A stretch of 64,000 nucleotides of DNA from Mesaphorura yosii (taxonomy: Eukaryota; Arthropoda; Collembola; Poduromorpha; Tullbergiidae), in contig WIXG01000013.1 of the NCBI GenBank assembly GCA_009869945.1, positions 372,001 through 436,000 on the forward strand. Direction: 5' to 3'. The notes beneath the pieces are model-generated. The model was not told where the DNA came from, did not search any database, and worked only from the letters and a program-made list of their open reading frames with translations. The position numbers and the translations under genes are program-made. Positions 47,038-60,600 of the stretch are shown here, in pieces (within the stretch, counting starts at the first letter, position 1; every line of letters starts with the position of its first letter).

Positions 47038-47942
47038 TCAGATGAATTCCGGTGAGTTGATCTCGTTTTCTTCCTTCACTCCAGACTCGATTCCACCACT
47101 TGCGAATTCTTGCTGAAAGTCAATAGTTAATTATCAAGCACAAGGACAAAGGCTATGGCAGTAATTTTGTCTTGACGTACCAGAATTTCAGACTCAGTAA
47201 TGACACGACGAGGTCGCGAGGCGACTCTTGCGGATTTTTGCCTGGCACTTGCGACACGTTGAGTCAGTACCTTCAATGCAAATTATTAAACCTGTGCAAT
47301 TAATTACTGATATCGTAAGTTTCATAACCACGGAAAAGAAAATTACGTGATTTCTCCTTTCATTCGCTAACTGTGCCTTCTCTTGTAGTAAGCCATGCGT
47401 TAGCACGGCTTCAGGTGGGGGCTGACCAGGACCGGGTTCAATAATTCTTCGCAGCCTGCGTGGAGGGTGCTTCTTAATCAATGAACCAGCGTCCTCAGCA
47501 GCAGGCACCTCGAAAGCTATCGGGCCTGTGAGAAACTCACAATATTTCAATGGGTGGATGATGTTTCAGAGTGTGGCCTCGAATTCTTTTTAAACTTACC
47601 TGCTTTCATAGCGTTTTTGTTACTGTCGCCTTGATCCATGGACCCAACTTTGTTGAAAGTTCTCGGTGGCTTTAGCGGGGGCAGCTGCAGCGGTTTCAGG
47701 TTTTCGTTGTGGACACCGTTCAGATTTTGATACTTTTCCGACGCTGGAATTGTGCTACCTTCAGAATTCAACGAGTCTAGCGGAGTACCACCGTTGTTGT
47801 TCGTGTTTCCGTTTAGGGCTTCACCGTTGAGGCCGTTGGAATCGTGATTGTGTCTCGACTTTGGCTTGTGTCCTTTTGAATTTGGATGAGTATCGGATAC
47901 AACAGATTTTAGCACGTCTGTCCGTGAGGCACCACAACCCAT
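47038..47942 (-). CDS. Stathmin-domain protein, STMND1-like
   Basis: A 228-aa protein in four exons: 47942-47600, 47525-47347, 47270-47181, 47112-47038, all in phase. The N-terminus MGCGAS is a strong N-myristoylation/palmitoylation signal, so membrane anchoring is likely. Residues 20-110 are a low-complexity Asn/Ser/Gly/Pro linker. About residues 115-190 align with the stathmin-like part of vertebrate STMND1: GPIAFEVP, KKHPPRRLRRI, then QEKAQLANERRNHVLTQRV and ASARQKS, like FDV..., KPPSRLKKL and EKMEAAEERR...RLRSDR. Stathmins bind tubulin through such a helix; whether this one does is inference. The helix is shorter than in true stathmins. The family call depends on the shared order of anchor, PPxRL motif and helix; the protein is otherwise divergent. 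Confidence 0.62.
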
Positions 47943-50900
47943 AATCAGTTCATACCGAGGAAGAAAGAGATAACATTGCTGAAAAATTTGCACGTCTAAA
48001 GTCAATATGCAGCGAGATGGTGACAGAAACCACGAACGCAAAGAATTGGTCACAAGCGGGCTAATTTTTCTAGCTTCGGCAATTCAGGTCAAATCCAATG
48101 GTTGAATGAAACTGGAATTTGGGACAACACTTCAACACAATGCAAAGTCAAGCTTCTCTTTGTCGGTAGTCGCATTCCAATGGACTATGGACATGGACGG
48201 TTCTCGGGAAAGCTGACACCACAAATTGCAAACCATGGAGACCCTATCGATTTACCGCGTGGGCTCATTCCAATCCACCACCCGTGCTGCTCTACTGCGT
48301 TTTAAGTCCTGTGTCCATAGTCCACAATGGGCAGCAATTGTGCTTCGCTCTTCCGGTTCACTTTCGCCTTTCGATTAGCCGTCTTCCACATTTGCTTGCA
48401 TGCCAATGTTAGATGTACAAGCAAACTGATCGGCCGGCCGCGGCGCGATCGTGGTTCGGGATATTCGCAAAGTCAATTAAATTCTGAGTCTTTTCCAAAA
48501 CGTATCGATGAACATTGCACGCATGCTTGCTGCACTATAACTAAAAGTACAAGTAGTAGGACATGTTTTGAAGTAGGCATTATAGCTGGTTGACATTTCT
48601 TTGCGGATTCCACGTTCGTGTTTTCCAGAAACAATTGAAAAATTCTACATATTAAAAATAGATCGATATTTTCTCATCAACCGACTGAAGTCGCAATAAA
48701 ATAATCCAGAGCAGATAGTAGATCACGCACGTAACCGTGAAATTTAGGAGTGGAATGAAATTTTTCGCTGATTCGAACACGGGCACGCGTTTTCGTTGGT
48801 TTCCTTTTTTGTAAACCGTAGCCGGAATCGGAATACGCTGTAGTGACGTAATGCAATACGCTCAAATCGAAATGATTTACGAATATCACTCCACTCGTCG
48901 AAGTGATATAGAATTGGGTTTGAGACTCCTCGAGCAAGTCTAGGATTAAGCAAGCCCTAGTGCAAGAGCATGAGATGTTGCAATTACCACTGAACAAGTT
49001 TGTGTCACATTGAATGTACCAAACAGGACAAAGAGTGCATCATTGCAGAATGTCATAATGTCACCTCTACCAACAACTAAGCGCAATATCGAGCGTCTTT
49101 TACGCCTTACGCGGTATGAATATTTGCAGCCTTATTATTGCGATTAGTGCACTGAATGCAGGCTGCGCTGCGTAATGTCGTTCGAATTTGAATGAGGGCA
49201 CAGCGTATGTGTTTTAATTACTGCAATCCCAGCCGAGATCTCAAATAATTACTCTTGCTAAGTGTCAAAGCGCACGCTTCAAGTGAAGCGACGATTGTTG
49301 ACCAGAATGTGCAAAATGGAATGCTGCTCTAGTGAAACTGTTTATATTACTCGAATCTTGCAAAGCATTTTGAAACATTGCGGAATTTGGATTTTGTGTA
49401 AAATAATTACGGACTGGAGTGATTAATGCAAAAATGCAGCTTAGAGTTCAATGAACATTGGGCCCGCTTGTGTAAGTCACAAGATTTTAAAAAATTCAGA
49501 CGCTGAGTCTGAGTTGTTAATTCTAGCCGATTGTTAAAGTCAGTAAAGTCAGATTAAGCTTTACCCGAGTTGAATTGGCAATAAGCAAAATTCAAAAGTG
49601 AAACTTGACGCACACAAGCTGAGCCACGATAGATTAGCAAATCATCGGACTTTCCAAGCTGTAAAACGCGAATCGTAAAATCCGTGTTTAGTAACAATAA
49701 CAATTTGTCATCATGTGAAACTCTGAAGATGCACTTCCTTCTTTGATTCTTCGCACAGTGCAATTTCTTTGTTGTGTCTTTCTAATTATCAATATTCTGC
49801 GATCGTATTTATAAACCCAAGTAGGGACAATGCAACTTCGTCGCTGTCATCGCGTATTCGCATTGGTCTCCTCTCAAGTCAGAATCAGCATGCAAAATTG
49901 TTCCGCACAAGCTTAACGCACGCGTCTCATGAAGGAATTCTTTCGGATGCATTTCTCAATGGCCATTACGTAAAGAAACACATTTAAGGCTTGCCATTCA
50001 CGTGCAGGTTCGTTGGACACAATGCAAATGCAATTTCTCACTTGTTTTAATGCCATTATTCAGTACGTACTTGTCATGAATGTTCAAACTCTTCGAATAC
50101 GTGCCCGACCAGGCTGTCTTTTGTGCATTATGCCGTTAATAAGGAAATCGAAAGTTGTGAAACGTGTTTTGGCAACTAAAATCTGCTGGTGGGGTCAGTA
50201 AGACCCATGGCGTACAGGCTTTCAGCTTTACGCTGCTTTACAAGTTCACTTACAACTATCCTCAGCAGGAAGCAGTTGTATTGGATGATACGTAAACTAC
50301 ATCGGCTGGGAGTTAACTTCCTTACTTTAATAATTATGAACAATTATTTGTTGCGTCGTGAACAGGATTGGATGCACGCATTATGACTCAAGCAATGTCA
50401 AACTGCAAAGAGCAAAGTACAATCATAGCCAACGACCAAGATATCAAAAATTCAATGAATCTGACAAGTCTTTTGTTTTATAAGGAGAAAAAGTGTGTCA
50501 TGCCTCACATAGCCTTGTAGATTTAGGTAATCGTTTGCAGTTATGTGAGGACATTCCATTTTATCGTTTATTCTCGTCGACAAAGTCATTTCTTGCGCTA
50601 AAAATTTCTAATTTGCATTTGATTACTAATCATTTCTTATTTATTAGCGCACAAAATGTATCATTGCCGTGGAAATGCAAGTAATATGCTAATCAGCCAA
50701 AGCCAACGATCTTCGTAAAAAAGCGTAAGAATTTTAATCTTTCGTTTAAATTGCGAAGATATGCACGCAAGATGTACCAGTAGAACAGCAGTAATGAAGT
50801 CTGGAGTTGTCTAGTTATAAAATGACTATTGAACTTAGGAAATATTTGTGCACATCGAATAAAATTCGGTAACAAAGTGTTTGTAGTTACGTTTAGTATA

Positions 50901-50992
50901 GTAAGTCTTTACCTGAAAATTGTGCCACCTTACGTACTACACGAGCATGACGAGTTTTATGAGCTCTTCGCTATTACAACCAGGTAGCTGTT
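47943..50992. other. Intergenic DNA between STMND1-like and CFA genes
   Basis: About 3 kb containing the STMND1-like promoter (first 100-200 bp, no clear TATA) and the 3' flank of the CFA gene. Short frames around 48102-48593, 48677-48997 and 49554-50386 give domain-less products. I see no gene, RNA or repeat that I can support. Confidence 0.55.
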
Positions 50993-52578
50993 CTAACGAG
51001 CAGCCTGATAACCTCCCTTGAATCCGTCCTTGGTCAGTGCCACCTGCCACAGCTGATACTTTCTTGAGCGGAATGCACCAGCGGACATCAGCAAATAGTA
51101 CTTCCACATCCTGAAGAAACGTTCGCCCTTGTACGCCACTTTTGGCCAGTTCTTGATGAAGTTGTCATGCCATGCCATCAGAGTCTTGCTGTAGTCGTGG
51201 CCGAAATTGTGCCAATCCTCGATGATGAACAAATCCTCAATAGCATCTGGAATATCCTTGTAGTAAGGCAGGATTCCATTGGGGAAGATGTACGTGTGGA
51301 ACCAAGGCTCGGTCAGACAAACGCGTTTGTGACTGACGCCAATTGAGTGCTGATTAAAGAAAACATTTGTTACATGAGGTTAGTTCATTATTCATTATTG
51401 TGCGTAACGTTTCTCAGCTTCCCCACACTCCAATTTCTGCTTACCAGAAGGAATATTCCATCATCTTCCAAGCATCGATGGGCAACCTGAAAGTATGTCT
51501 TGTGATTTGATCTTCCGACGTGCTCTGCAAAAAAACAAAGAGCTTTTATTGTAGCTTGTCACGGAAGTCAGTTTACAGCTCGACCATGACTCATGACTCA
51601 CCAAACATGCCCACAGAGACAATTCTGTCAAACTTTTCGTCCAAGTCCCTGTAGTCAATGACTCGAATGTCAACGGGCAAGTTCTCGCAACGCTGTTGTG
51701 CAATCTTGGCTCCTTCCTTCGAAACGGTGATGCCCACAACTTGCACTTGGTACTTTTCAGCCAAGTACTTGCATAGTCCGCCCCATCCGCAGCCAATATC
51801 AAGAACTCTGCGTGTAAACAAGATATTAGTCAAGCTTCATATCGTATCGTTCCGACCTACCACATCTGTGATGAGTTTGTTCACCTCACCTCATACCAGG
51901 TTTCAAGTACAACTTCTTGGCGATGAGGTCCATTTTGTCCAGCTGAGCTTGATTCAGATTGTCAGCGTTCTTCCAGTAGCCACAACTGTAGTTCATTGTG
52001 GGGTCCAAGAATGACTCGAACAAGTCGTTTCCTGTGGGCACAGATAAACAATCGGTCAAAAGTAATCTTGAGTCTTGGCAAGGGTACGTCACTGAAACTT
52101 ACCTTGATCGTAGTGCTTGATTCCGACTTCGAAAGCTCTTGCTCTAGTTTGCAAGTTGAATACTTGCAGTAAGAGATAATTCAGAAACCGGTTTGCAAAA
52201 TGCATGTAGTCTTGATATAGGCCATTGGAGAAGATTCTGTAGCAGAATTCGTCCAATTTATCACAGTCCCATTCTCCATCCATGTAACCTGTACGAGGCA
52301 GCAGAAAGCGTCTAAATTATGATTTCGACTTCCGGATTTGTGCAACACTTACTTTCGCCGATTCCCAAAGTCGCATCACACGCCAGCCTGGTGTAGAAGT
52401 CCTTCTTGTGAACTTTGATATCCCATGGCCGGTTCCCATTGATTATGATGTCGGCAATCTTCATGCGCGTTTTCACAAGTTCCTCGACCCTCGAGTGGAA
52501 GATTCGAATCAGGGTTCGCTCCAGCGACTTGTAAGCGCTGCATAACCACACTATAACTGGATAAAATATGTTGGACAT
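50993..52578 (-). CDS. Cyclopropane-fatty-acid synthase
   Basis: Transfers the S-adenosylmethionine methyl carbon across the double bond of an unsaturated phospholipid acyl chain, making a cyclopropane ring. It has six exons: 52578-52353, 52288-52103, 52031-51890, 51807-51602, 51524-51445, 51349-50993; 398 aa (E. coli CFA 382). The SAM site is VLDIGCGWGGL (186-196). The bicarbonate/active-site residues of the E. coli enzyme are all present: Cys154 in NYSCGYW (C139), Glu254 in MFEHVG (E239), His281 and Ile283 (H266, I268) and a Tyr near 333 (Y317). YMDGEWDCDKLDEF and HYDQGNDLFESFLDP are family signatures. About 35 N-terminal residues are extra and hydrophobic (IFYPVIVWLC), possibly a membrane contact. 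The first ATG after the splice-consistent leader is 52578. Introns and base composition match its neighbours, so it is resident, not contamination. Confidence 0.93.
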
Positions 52579-54423
52579 TGTTGAGGTGACTTGAGACAAG
52601 GATTACAGGTCTGTATTAGTGTGTGAGTCCGGCGGACTCTCTTGCCACTACTGGGCGTGGGCAGAAATCTCCGAGATTTCTGGGTGCGATGAGACCTCAC
52701 GAAGGCGTCCTTTTCGACTGATCAGTTTTAAAGACTTGGCAGCCTTAATAAAATAATAATCATTCATCGTCACTTAGCATAGTGTATGTGCATCAGCATT
52801 AGGAATAAGATCTTGTACACCTTTCCATTTTTGCACTCGAATCAACTTAACATTGGTGGGTTTGGGCTTTCGACTTTACGCGTTGTACGCACTCAAGAAG
52901 TCTCAACGCACATGCCACAGTAACCAAATGCACTGAAGTACCGCAGCCTGAGATTCCGTAACAATTCGTCTCAAAATTAAAATACTGAGAATGCACATGT
53001 TTGGTGGGTACATTGTTACGTTTGACAAAATCGTGTGCTCAAGTACACAATGGCTACATGCGTTTCTGTAGACAATTGTCAATACAATACAAGGAATTAC
53101 AAAAATAGAAGTAACTGCCATGCTCGTAGGTACCGTAATTCGTGGATGGAATTTACCAATTTCAAAAGTGAATCCTTACCCTTCGACCTCCTGCAACAAC
53201 TAACAACGAAATGTTCAGTGCGATCGTTAACTGAATTAATTACCGTGCTTCTCTCTTTTGTAATGAGGGAAGCCATCACGGTGATTGGAAAACGAAAGGA
53301 TTAGAAAATGTGGCAATTCTATTTTTGGATTCCACGTTAAACTCACGGTAGAGAGAAAGCAGGCAGGCAGCTTCATGATGTTTAAACCAATAATGGTATG
53401 AACTGCACGGAAATGATTACCAATTCATTACGTCGACCGGGGTCAAGCGCTTAAATTGTAATTCAATTAGGAAGGTTTAAATTGTAAAGCAAACTTACCC
53501 TGAGCTCAATTGAAGGAATCTTCTCAAGAGCTTCATCTCCACAGTCCACAATTCATCATCGCCCACCCCAGGAAATCATTGGACAAAGTAAATGAGTGAC
53601 ACAATACTATTACGTCAACATGATGAATCGTGGCCAATGACCATAAATAGCGGAAAGTAAACAAACGTAGCATTGACTCGGAGGCGAAGGCTGCATGAGA
53701 ACGATGAGAATTTGCTCATACTTGTCAAAAAGCCAAGTGACAATGCAAATGTAAACAGCTTAATCAATTCATTTGCATTTCTTATTGGCAGCACACCTTG
53801 ATTTTGCTGCTTTACAAATCCATGCATTGCTCCATGTGTTAATTAGGCGAGAATCATTTCATAACAATACATGCATGCACACATAAATTGGTGGTCTCAG
53901 TCGGCATGCCTAATGCATTTCTGCTGCAATTCTACAGTCTCTTTGCACGTTACAAGCATCAAGAGCACCGAAGAAAGTTCAGGGCTCGCAACGGTAAATG
54001 TATTTCATTCAGTTCCAGTCGAGTTCGCCCAGTTTGCTAACGGGAAATTAAAAATCCATCAGAAAAATCCAGATATAGACCGAAGAAGTATGAATCTTAA
54101 CGGTACAGCTTGCTCGCTTGCCACGGGTGTCTACAACGTAAACGATTGTTTACGGATCTCATGATACTGTATTGACGATAACCGAGTTGAAGATTCCCTT
54201 CACTTTTCAAGGCGCCAACGTGTTTAACACGTATGAAACGCAAATATTTAATGCTATTAACAATGACAAATTAATTACCGGTATAACTTCTCAAGTTTCT
54301 CTTTTACTCCTTTCTTTGGCTGATATGACGGCATGAAACCAATATTTGCAGGCGATGCATACTAAATAATTTGGGTATGCCCCAGAAAAGTTCAATAAAT
54401 TCGAGAAAAGAAAGCTTTTACTA
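52579..54423. other. Intergenic DNA between CFA and TRRAP
   Basis: About 1.8 kb holding the CFA promoter side and the downstream flank of TRRAP. No gene, RNA or repeat is supported. The end (about 54360-54570) becomes markedly AT-rich and continues into the TRRAP 3' UTR. Confidence 0.55.
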
Positions 54424-54429
54424 TTTATT
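54424..54429 (-). promoter_or_regulatory. Poly(A) signal of TRRAP
   Basis: AATAAA on the minus strand about 175 nt past the TRRAP stop codon, within an AT-rich 3' UTR. Confidence 0.45.
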
Positions 54430-54601
54430 TATCATAAATGGTGATTCAAATATTCTAAAACACCTCTGCGAAAAGGATATTTATTCTCAAAATCTATCAA
54501 AGTGTCAAAGTAATAAAAAGATCTGTTTTAAATATAATATGGAACATCTCAGATATAAAAAGTAATTATGAGAGTGAGTTGCACGGTTTCTTGGCTTCCA
54601 A

Positions 54602-57600
54602 TTACAACCATGGGTGCCATGCTGGATCCATTCGGCATAAATTATCATGGCTATTTGCAGCAGCAACTAGAGTGGCAACCTGCAAAGCAAAGAACAGAAC
54701 ATTGATGAAGGATACTCGAGTAAATAATACCTTTTAAGAAGAATTGAAGAAGTGGTTCTTTACCTTGCTATCAACACCGTCAAAAGATGAAAGGCTCTGA
54801 AGTCTATTCGTAATCGCACTGGCAGCCTTTGTTACCATGTTTATAACTGTTTCCGAATCTGTTTCGGCTGAAATTATGCTGTCCCTGGCCCCCGATACTG
54901 CATTATGAATTTCTCGATCGTCCTGCTTCTTCTTGAGCCAAAATATCATCTCATCACGAAGAATTGCTCGTAATAGTCCAGGTAGTTTATAATTTGGGTA
55001 GATTAATGAACGTGATAGAGAAATCATGCTGGATACAACGGGCCCATTAACTCCAAATGTCGTAATAAATTCAGCAATGTTCGGCGTGAGTCTGAATGGC
55101 ACGGGTCGGTTCGATTCCAGCTCTCCTAAAAATTTACCCGCATGATCATGATTTAGTCCACACATGCAGATTGCTCATGTTCTGAATGCATGCAAGCACA
55201 ATGAGACTGCTCTTGATATTTAGATGCTCGGAGGTTTGATGTGGCTGGGTATTGTAATTCTCAGAACGGTTCGCTTGTTTCGCTTGACCTTCGAAGGCAC
55301 GCGTAGCGTTTGGGAGAGTACAATCCCCTTTCATAAGAAGCCCATAAACGGTCCGCGGACAGTGCAGAGGGCTGCAGTCCTTTGACTTGAGGCGAATACA
55401 TGCTTTTACAAGTGGCAATATACATCGGGCTTAACTGGGATGGTGTCCTACACCCTATCTATTTTCGGAATTACTTCGACCATCTTATTTCAGAACAGTC
55501 TCATTGTGATTGCATGCTTATATTAATTATTAATTTCATGTTTAAAATTATTTTTGATGTCTTGTAATTAGAAAGGAACATTGGTGCTAAGGGGCCATTG
55601 CACAAAGTGTACTTTGTGTAAGTGAAAGGTGTTGTGTACCACGGACTTTGAACTAAAATTAAAGTGGTTTGTATCGTATAGTTTAGAACTAGTACACATG
55701 AACTAAGTTGTAGACTCACCTGTGACATCATCGACGTCAAACTTAAAGTAGGAAATATTAATCATTCCAGAGTCTTGGTGCAGGTACATCATCTCGGGAT
55801 TCAGTCTTGTTAAGTGAAACGCGTATTCCGCAAATCCAGAAAGACATAATTGCAGTGTGAACTGAAAATGTTCAATAGTTATGAACCTTGGCCTTGGCTT
55901 CCGGGGTAAATAGAGCCGAGAACTTACAGTCTTTCTAAACATCCAGTAATCGGATGGATGAGTGAATGTATTCAATGCCCATTCCTTCACCATTGTTCTT
56001 GGAACCAAATTGGCCTGAATATCTCGTAGAATTTCTCGCAAAACTTGATGCGTAACTTGAGATCCTCTCGTCTAAACATGACATAAAGATAAGCACACCG
56101 TTGCATTGTCACACTTATGACGAAAAAGTATCATACTGCGTGCGAAAGCTGGAAATTTTTGACGAGTTCATAATAGCGTCCAATTGCGGTGTCAAACTCA
56201 ACACCTCGTTTTGAGCAGCTCAGTTTGAAGACATCCAATAACGACAAGGACGTTGGGTTATCTTCAACGAGACGCATTTGTGGAGAAACAGCGACCACTT
56301 TCGGAACCGTGAACTTGAGATTTCGTTTGGCAGTAATCTATGACATAACAAAAACATAGCGGTGAAAATTTGGCCCACCAGCTTCATCAGTTCGGATACA
56401 ACATTCCCATTTTACCTTTTGCCTACTAAGGTAGAGATTAAACATTCGGGTCATTTGCATGACTCGTTCTTCTCTTCGGGCATCCGAAAGCCCCGAATCA
56501 TTCACAATTAAATAGGGGTAAATTTTTCCGTTGTGGCCGCGGATGAAAATTCGTCTTGCTGATGTGTTGTGTTTTTGGACGACTTCGATTCTTGGTTGGA
56601 ACCGGGCAATCTTCACGTAATAATGTGCATGCTGGCCAAAAATTAAAGCCATGAATTAATAAAAAGTGAAATCATCGTTGATGATTAAGGTTTGTATAGT
56701 CAAATCAATCAGATCTTATCAGCAGCTCACATTACTTAACTGCTGGCAGAACAATTTAGGGCTTCGAGTGAAACACGCACAAACTGTTCTGCGTAGACTT
56801 AAGTTAGAGTTGAAAGATTTCGTCATTTCGACAGTAGTGCTAAACCTGTAGAAGCGCCATTAATTCAGGATATGGTATGTACCTTTGGAATCAAAAATTC
56901 TCCGGGCAGTTCTATTTCAGCCATTTGAGTACTAAAGTTCTGAAGAAATCGGAATCTGTCTTCCATCAAGAAGGATCTGAAAATTACAAATTTCTAACTC
57001 AGAAAGCAGTATCATGCTTCGAAATCTCCGCAAATCTCATTTGTACTTACTTTGCAAACAGCTTAGTCTTCGCTTCTAGAATTTTAATCCATTTACGCAA
57101 TCTTTGAATCAGGTTGTGCAACTTGAGAGCGCCAGGAAGGGCGCTATCAAAGTCAACCGTGAACTGAATTTTCATTTGCTGGCCTGTTGGATCTTGAGTA
57201 GTAGACCGATTCCTGATAAATGCTTCAACTGCACTTGCTCCAGCAGCGGCACCCGCTCCTCCAGGACTCGCTATTTGCATAAAGAAGGCAATCAAATTAT
57301 GAACGCTCGTTGTAAAGCCTCTTTGCATTTACGTACCGAGTCCAAATGTTGAAACCAACTTTCGAACAAAATTTTGAAGTTGTGGAGTGATTGAAGCGTC
57401 AACGACCGAAGAACGATTTTCAAAAGCAATTGCGTAGCATTTCGCCAATCCTATTTTGAGTTGTCTCAGGAGTTCTTCACTGTTGGTTTGCATACAGCAC
57501 ATTGTTAATGAAAGGATATGATCGATATCATGTCATCATAATTCTCAATACTCAATACTCACCTCCAATTTTCACGGAACCAGATAATCTACAAGAGAAA

Positions 57601-60600
57601 TTAAGAATGATTGATTCTGACACGCCCCCATGGTCCATAAAATCAAAACTTTGACTAACCTGATCAACTATTCCTTCCAAGCTGGACAATACCGTTGGGT
57701 GTAAATCTCGCTGCATGTGCATTAGTCTTGAACACCTCCACATGCTCGGCGTGGCTTTGATAGCTTGAGTCTCTGGTTGTGGAGCAGGCTGTGATGGTTG
57801 CCCTGCCGAGTCTTGAGATGTGCCGCCTTGAGGAATCACTGCTGGAACTTTGTTTGTGTCCGGATTATTCGCAGCAGCAGCTGCGGCAGCCAACTCGGCA
57901 TTGCGCACCTTTTCGCGCTGCTCAATCTTCAGGGTGAGGTAGAGTGTTCGAATGGGGAAGTAGACCGCCTGCGGGTACATTCTGCCGACGTTGTTCAAAA
58001 GGTTGATCACCATCTTCCCGTCGTGGCGAACTAAAGATGTTAGAAGTTGAGGAACCCAAGGCAACCACTGGATGGGAGGAACTCCCGTGGAGAATTTGTC
58101 CACAGAATCCGACAAAGTGCCCTTCTCATCGTCGTACATCAGCAGCCACAATATCTGCGAAGTATTATTTTAATGCAGACGTTCTGCTGGCAATAATGAG
58201 GTCGCTTACCTTTGCAATATATTTTCTTGCTTTCGTCTCGTACTGATGTCGACAGGCGTGCATAAAGCAAGTAACTGCAGATATACCTACGGTCATGTTT
58301 CTCGCGTCTCTTGTAAACGCACTCTCCAAATAATCACCCCAGAATCCCCATGTCTTTGACAGTGTATCGTTCAGTTGACATGATGCTGAGAACGACTTGT
58401 TCGCGTCATCTGAACGACCTGTAAAGAAAGGGTAATAACAGCGGTAAGGGACAGTGAAATGAGGCTATGTACAGGTAAGAAATATGAATTGGCTAACCAG
58501 TGTTTGCTAACAGGACTCCCTTCAATGCGAAAAATTCGGAAGTCATTTCCTTTGAGAAATATTTCAAGTTGGTGGATTCGACAATGTCTAGCGCTTCTTG
58601 CAATTCATTTCTTCCCAACGTATGAGCCTGTTGAATGTAGCACTTTACTTGTTGTTTGATCTTCTGGAAACAGTCCACGATTGGGACACTCGGAATATTA
58701 TAGATTTTAGCCAGAGAATCCAGGGATACTGAAATATTGTCGCGAATTGAATGGCATTATTATTTCAGGCTTCGTCAATGCCAAAAAGAAAAGGTGAAAG
58801 TAAAACCTTGAGTCATGTGATGTTTTCGTGCAATTTTTCCAAAGTGACAAATGGCTTGGCATACTGCGTGAACTCCAAGCATAGTTTGGTTACTGCTTTG
58901 ATCAGACTGCGGATCAAAGTGATTGGAGATAAATTGATAGTGGAGTTGCCTCCAACAGAATATGTCGCTCCAGTGGCTTAAGTCATCCGAAATGCATGGC
59001 AACCGATTTCTCCAAGTTTTAACAACGGCTTTCATGTCTTGTAGCGAAGTATTTCTTCCTTGCAGCAAATTCGAGTGAATCTGAGTCGCCTCATGAAGCT
59101 CAACAATCTAAAGCATTAGTCAACATAAGAATTATATTATGACAGACCAGACAGCAAAATGTACAGAATTCAAATTACTTGTTGAGCTGCTTGAAGAATA
59201 CCAACGTGGGCATTCGAAACAAGGTGCGGAAGACGTCTCCACTCCTTTATGCAGAGAACAGAAGCCCCGTCCACATAGCGATCAACTAGGGGCATATTCT
59301 GCTCTTCATTCGAACAAATGGCGAGGTAGCCACGACACAACAACACTTTGTAACCATGATCTCTTGGACAAATTAGTTCGATATTAGACAGTGCCTCCCT
59401 GACGGCTGGCCAATTTGGTATTTTCCACGCTGATTCCAGTACAATTGTTGGATGTGGTGTAGGTCTAAGCGATCCATATTCCAGAACCGTCTCCCAGTGA
59501 TTGAGTTCCTTCGCGCATCTTCAGAACAAACAGGAGAAAGTAAAACTTCAACTTATTACATGTGCGGATGTTATGTGCGGATTTCGATACATACTTCATC
59601 CAATGTTCTTCCAAAATTTTAAACTCTGAGAACACTGTGAAAGGAGCCGGATGACCCTGACAATCATTTTGGGCTTTGATCATTGCTTGCTCATAGGCGC
59701 CTTGAGCTTTATCGTAAAAGCCTTGAAGTTCAAAAGCTATTCCAACGTTCGTCTCCGGGTACTTCGCCCTCTTTTGCCACAGGCCAGCCCACAAATCTTC
59801 TTCCTTCAGTGAACAATACAAGCTCGATAGGGCCTCTAGAATTTCGTTTTGCAAAGCAGATGAATTCTGGGCAGCGGCCGACGACGACGGCTCAAATTCG
59901 TAGCAATCTGTCGGGTCTCTCCTGGTTTTAACTTGATGCGCACTTCCTGTGTCAAAAGCCATGTTTTCCAATAACAAAGCCATTCGGTGCCACAAATTAT
60001 GCGTTTTTCCAAGGTAGTAAAGAACTTGTCTGTTGAAGATAGACATCGATAATTCAGGTCTACGGATAGTCACGTCTTTGAACAAAAACAACTTACGGTT
60101 TGATTGAGACAGAAGGTATGCACTGGCAGAGTGCTTCAGTGAAAGTGTTCAACGCACTTGGGCTGCAATCTTTCTGGAGCAAATGCACTCCACTGCATAA
60201 GAAGGGCATCATTTCGCTTGCCAAAGCCTAGAATTGAAATTTTGTTTTGATTATGAAGCATAAGGTATAACAGAATCAGCGGACGCCTTGCAAAACCTTT
60301 ACCATTTGTTGTTTCTCTGCAAAAATTTTCCATGCCTTTGGAAAGAAGGTAATCCAAACCTTCTCCGCCAATTGAGTGTCCAAGTGGCAAAGTTGAACCA
60401 AAGCCGTGACGTATGTCGAAAGTTTAACTTCCTTCAAAGAATCTCGAAATTCTTCTTGTCTGAAAGAAAATGGGAATGTAGCAAAAACTATATCATCAAA
60501 AGGCGGCTAGCGGCATGCAAAAGTATTTAGTCTTCCGTCGTACTTCCGCAAGAAAGCCTTCACATTGACAATAGGTGAATCAGTATCTTCCCAAGAACTC

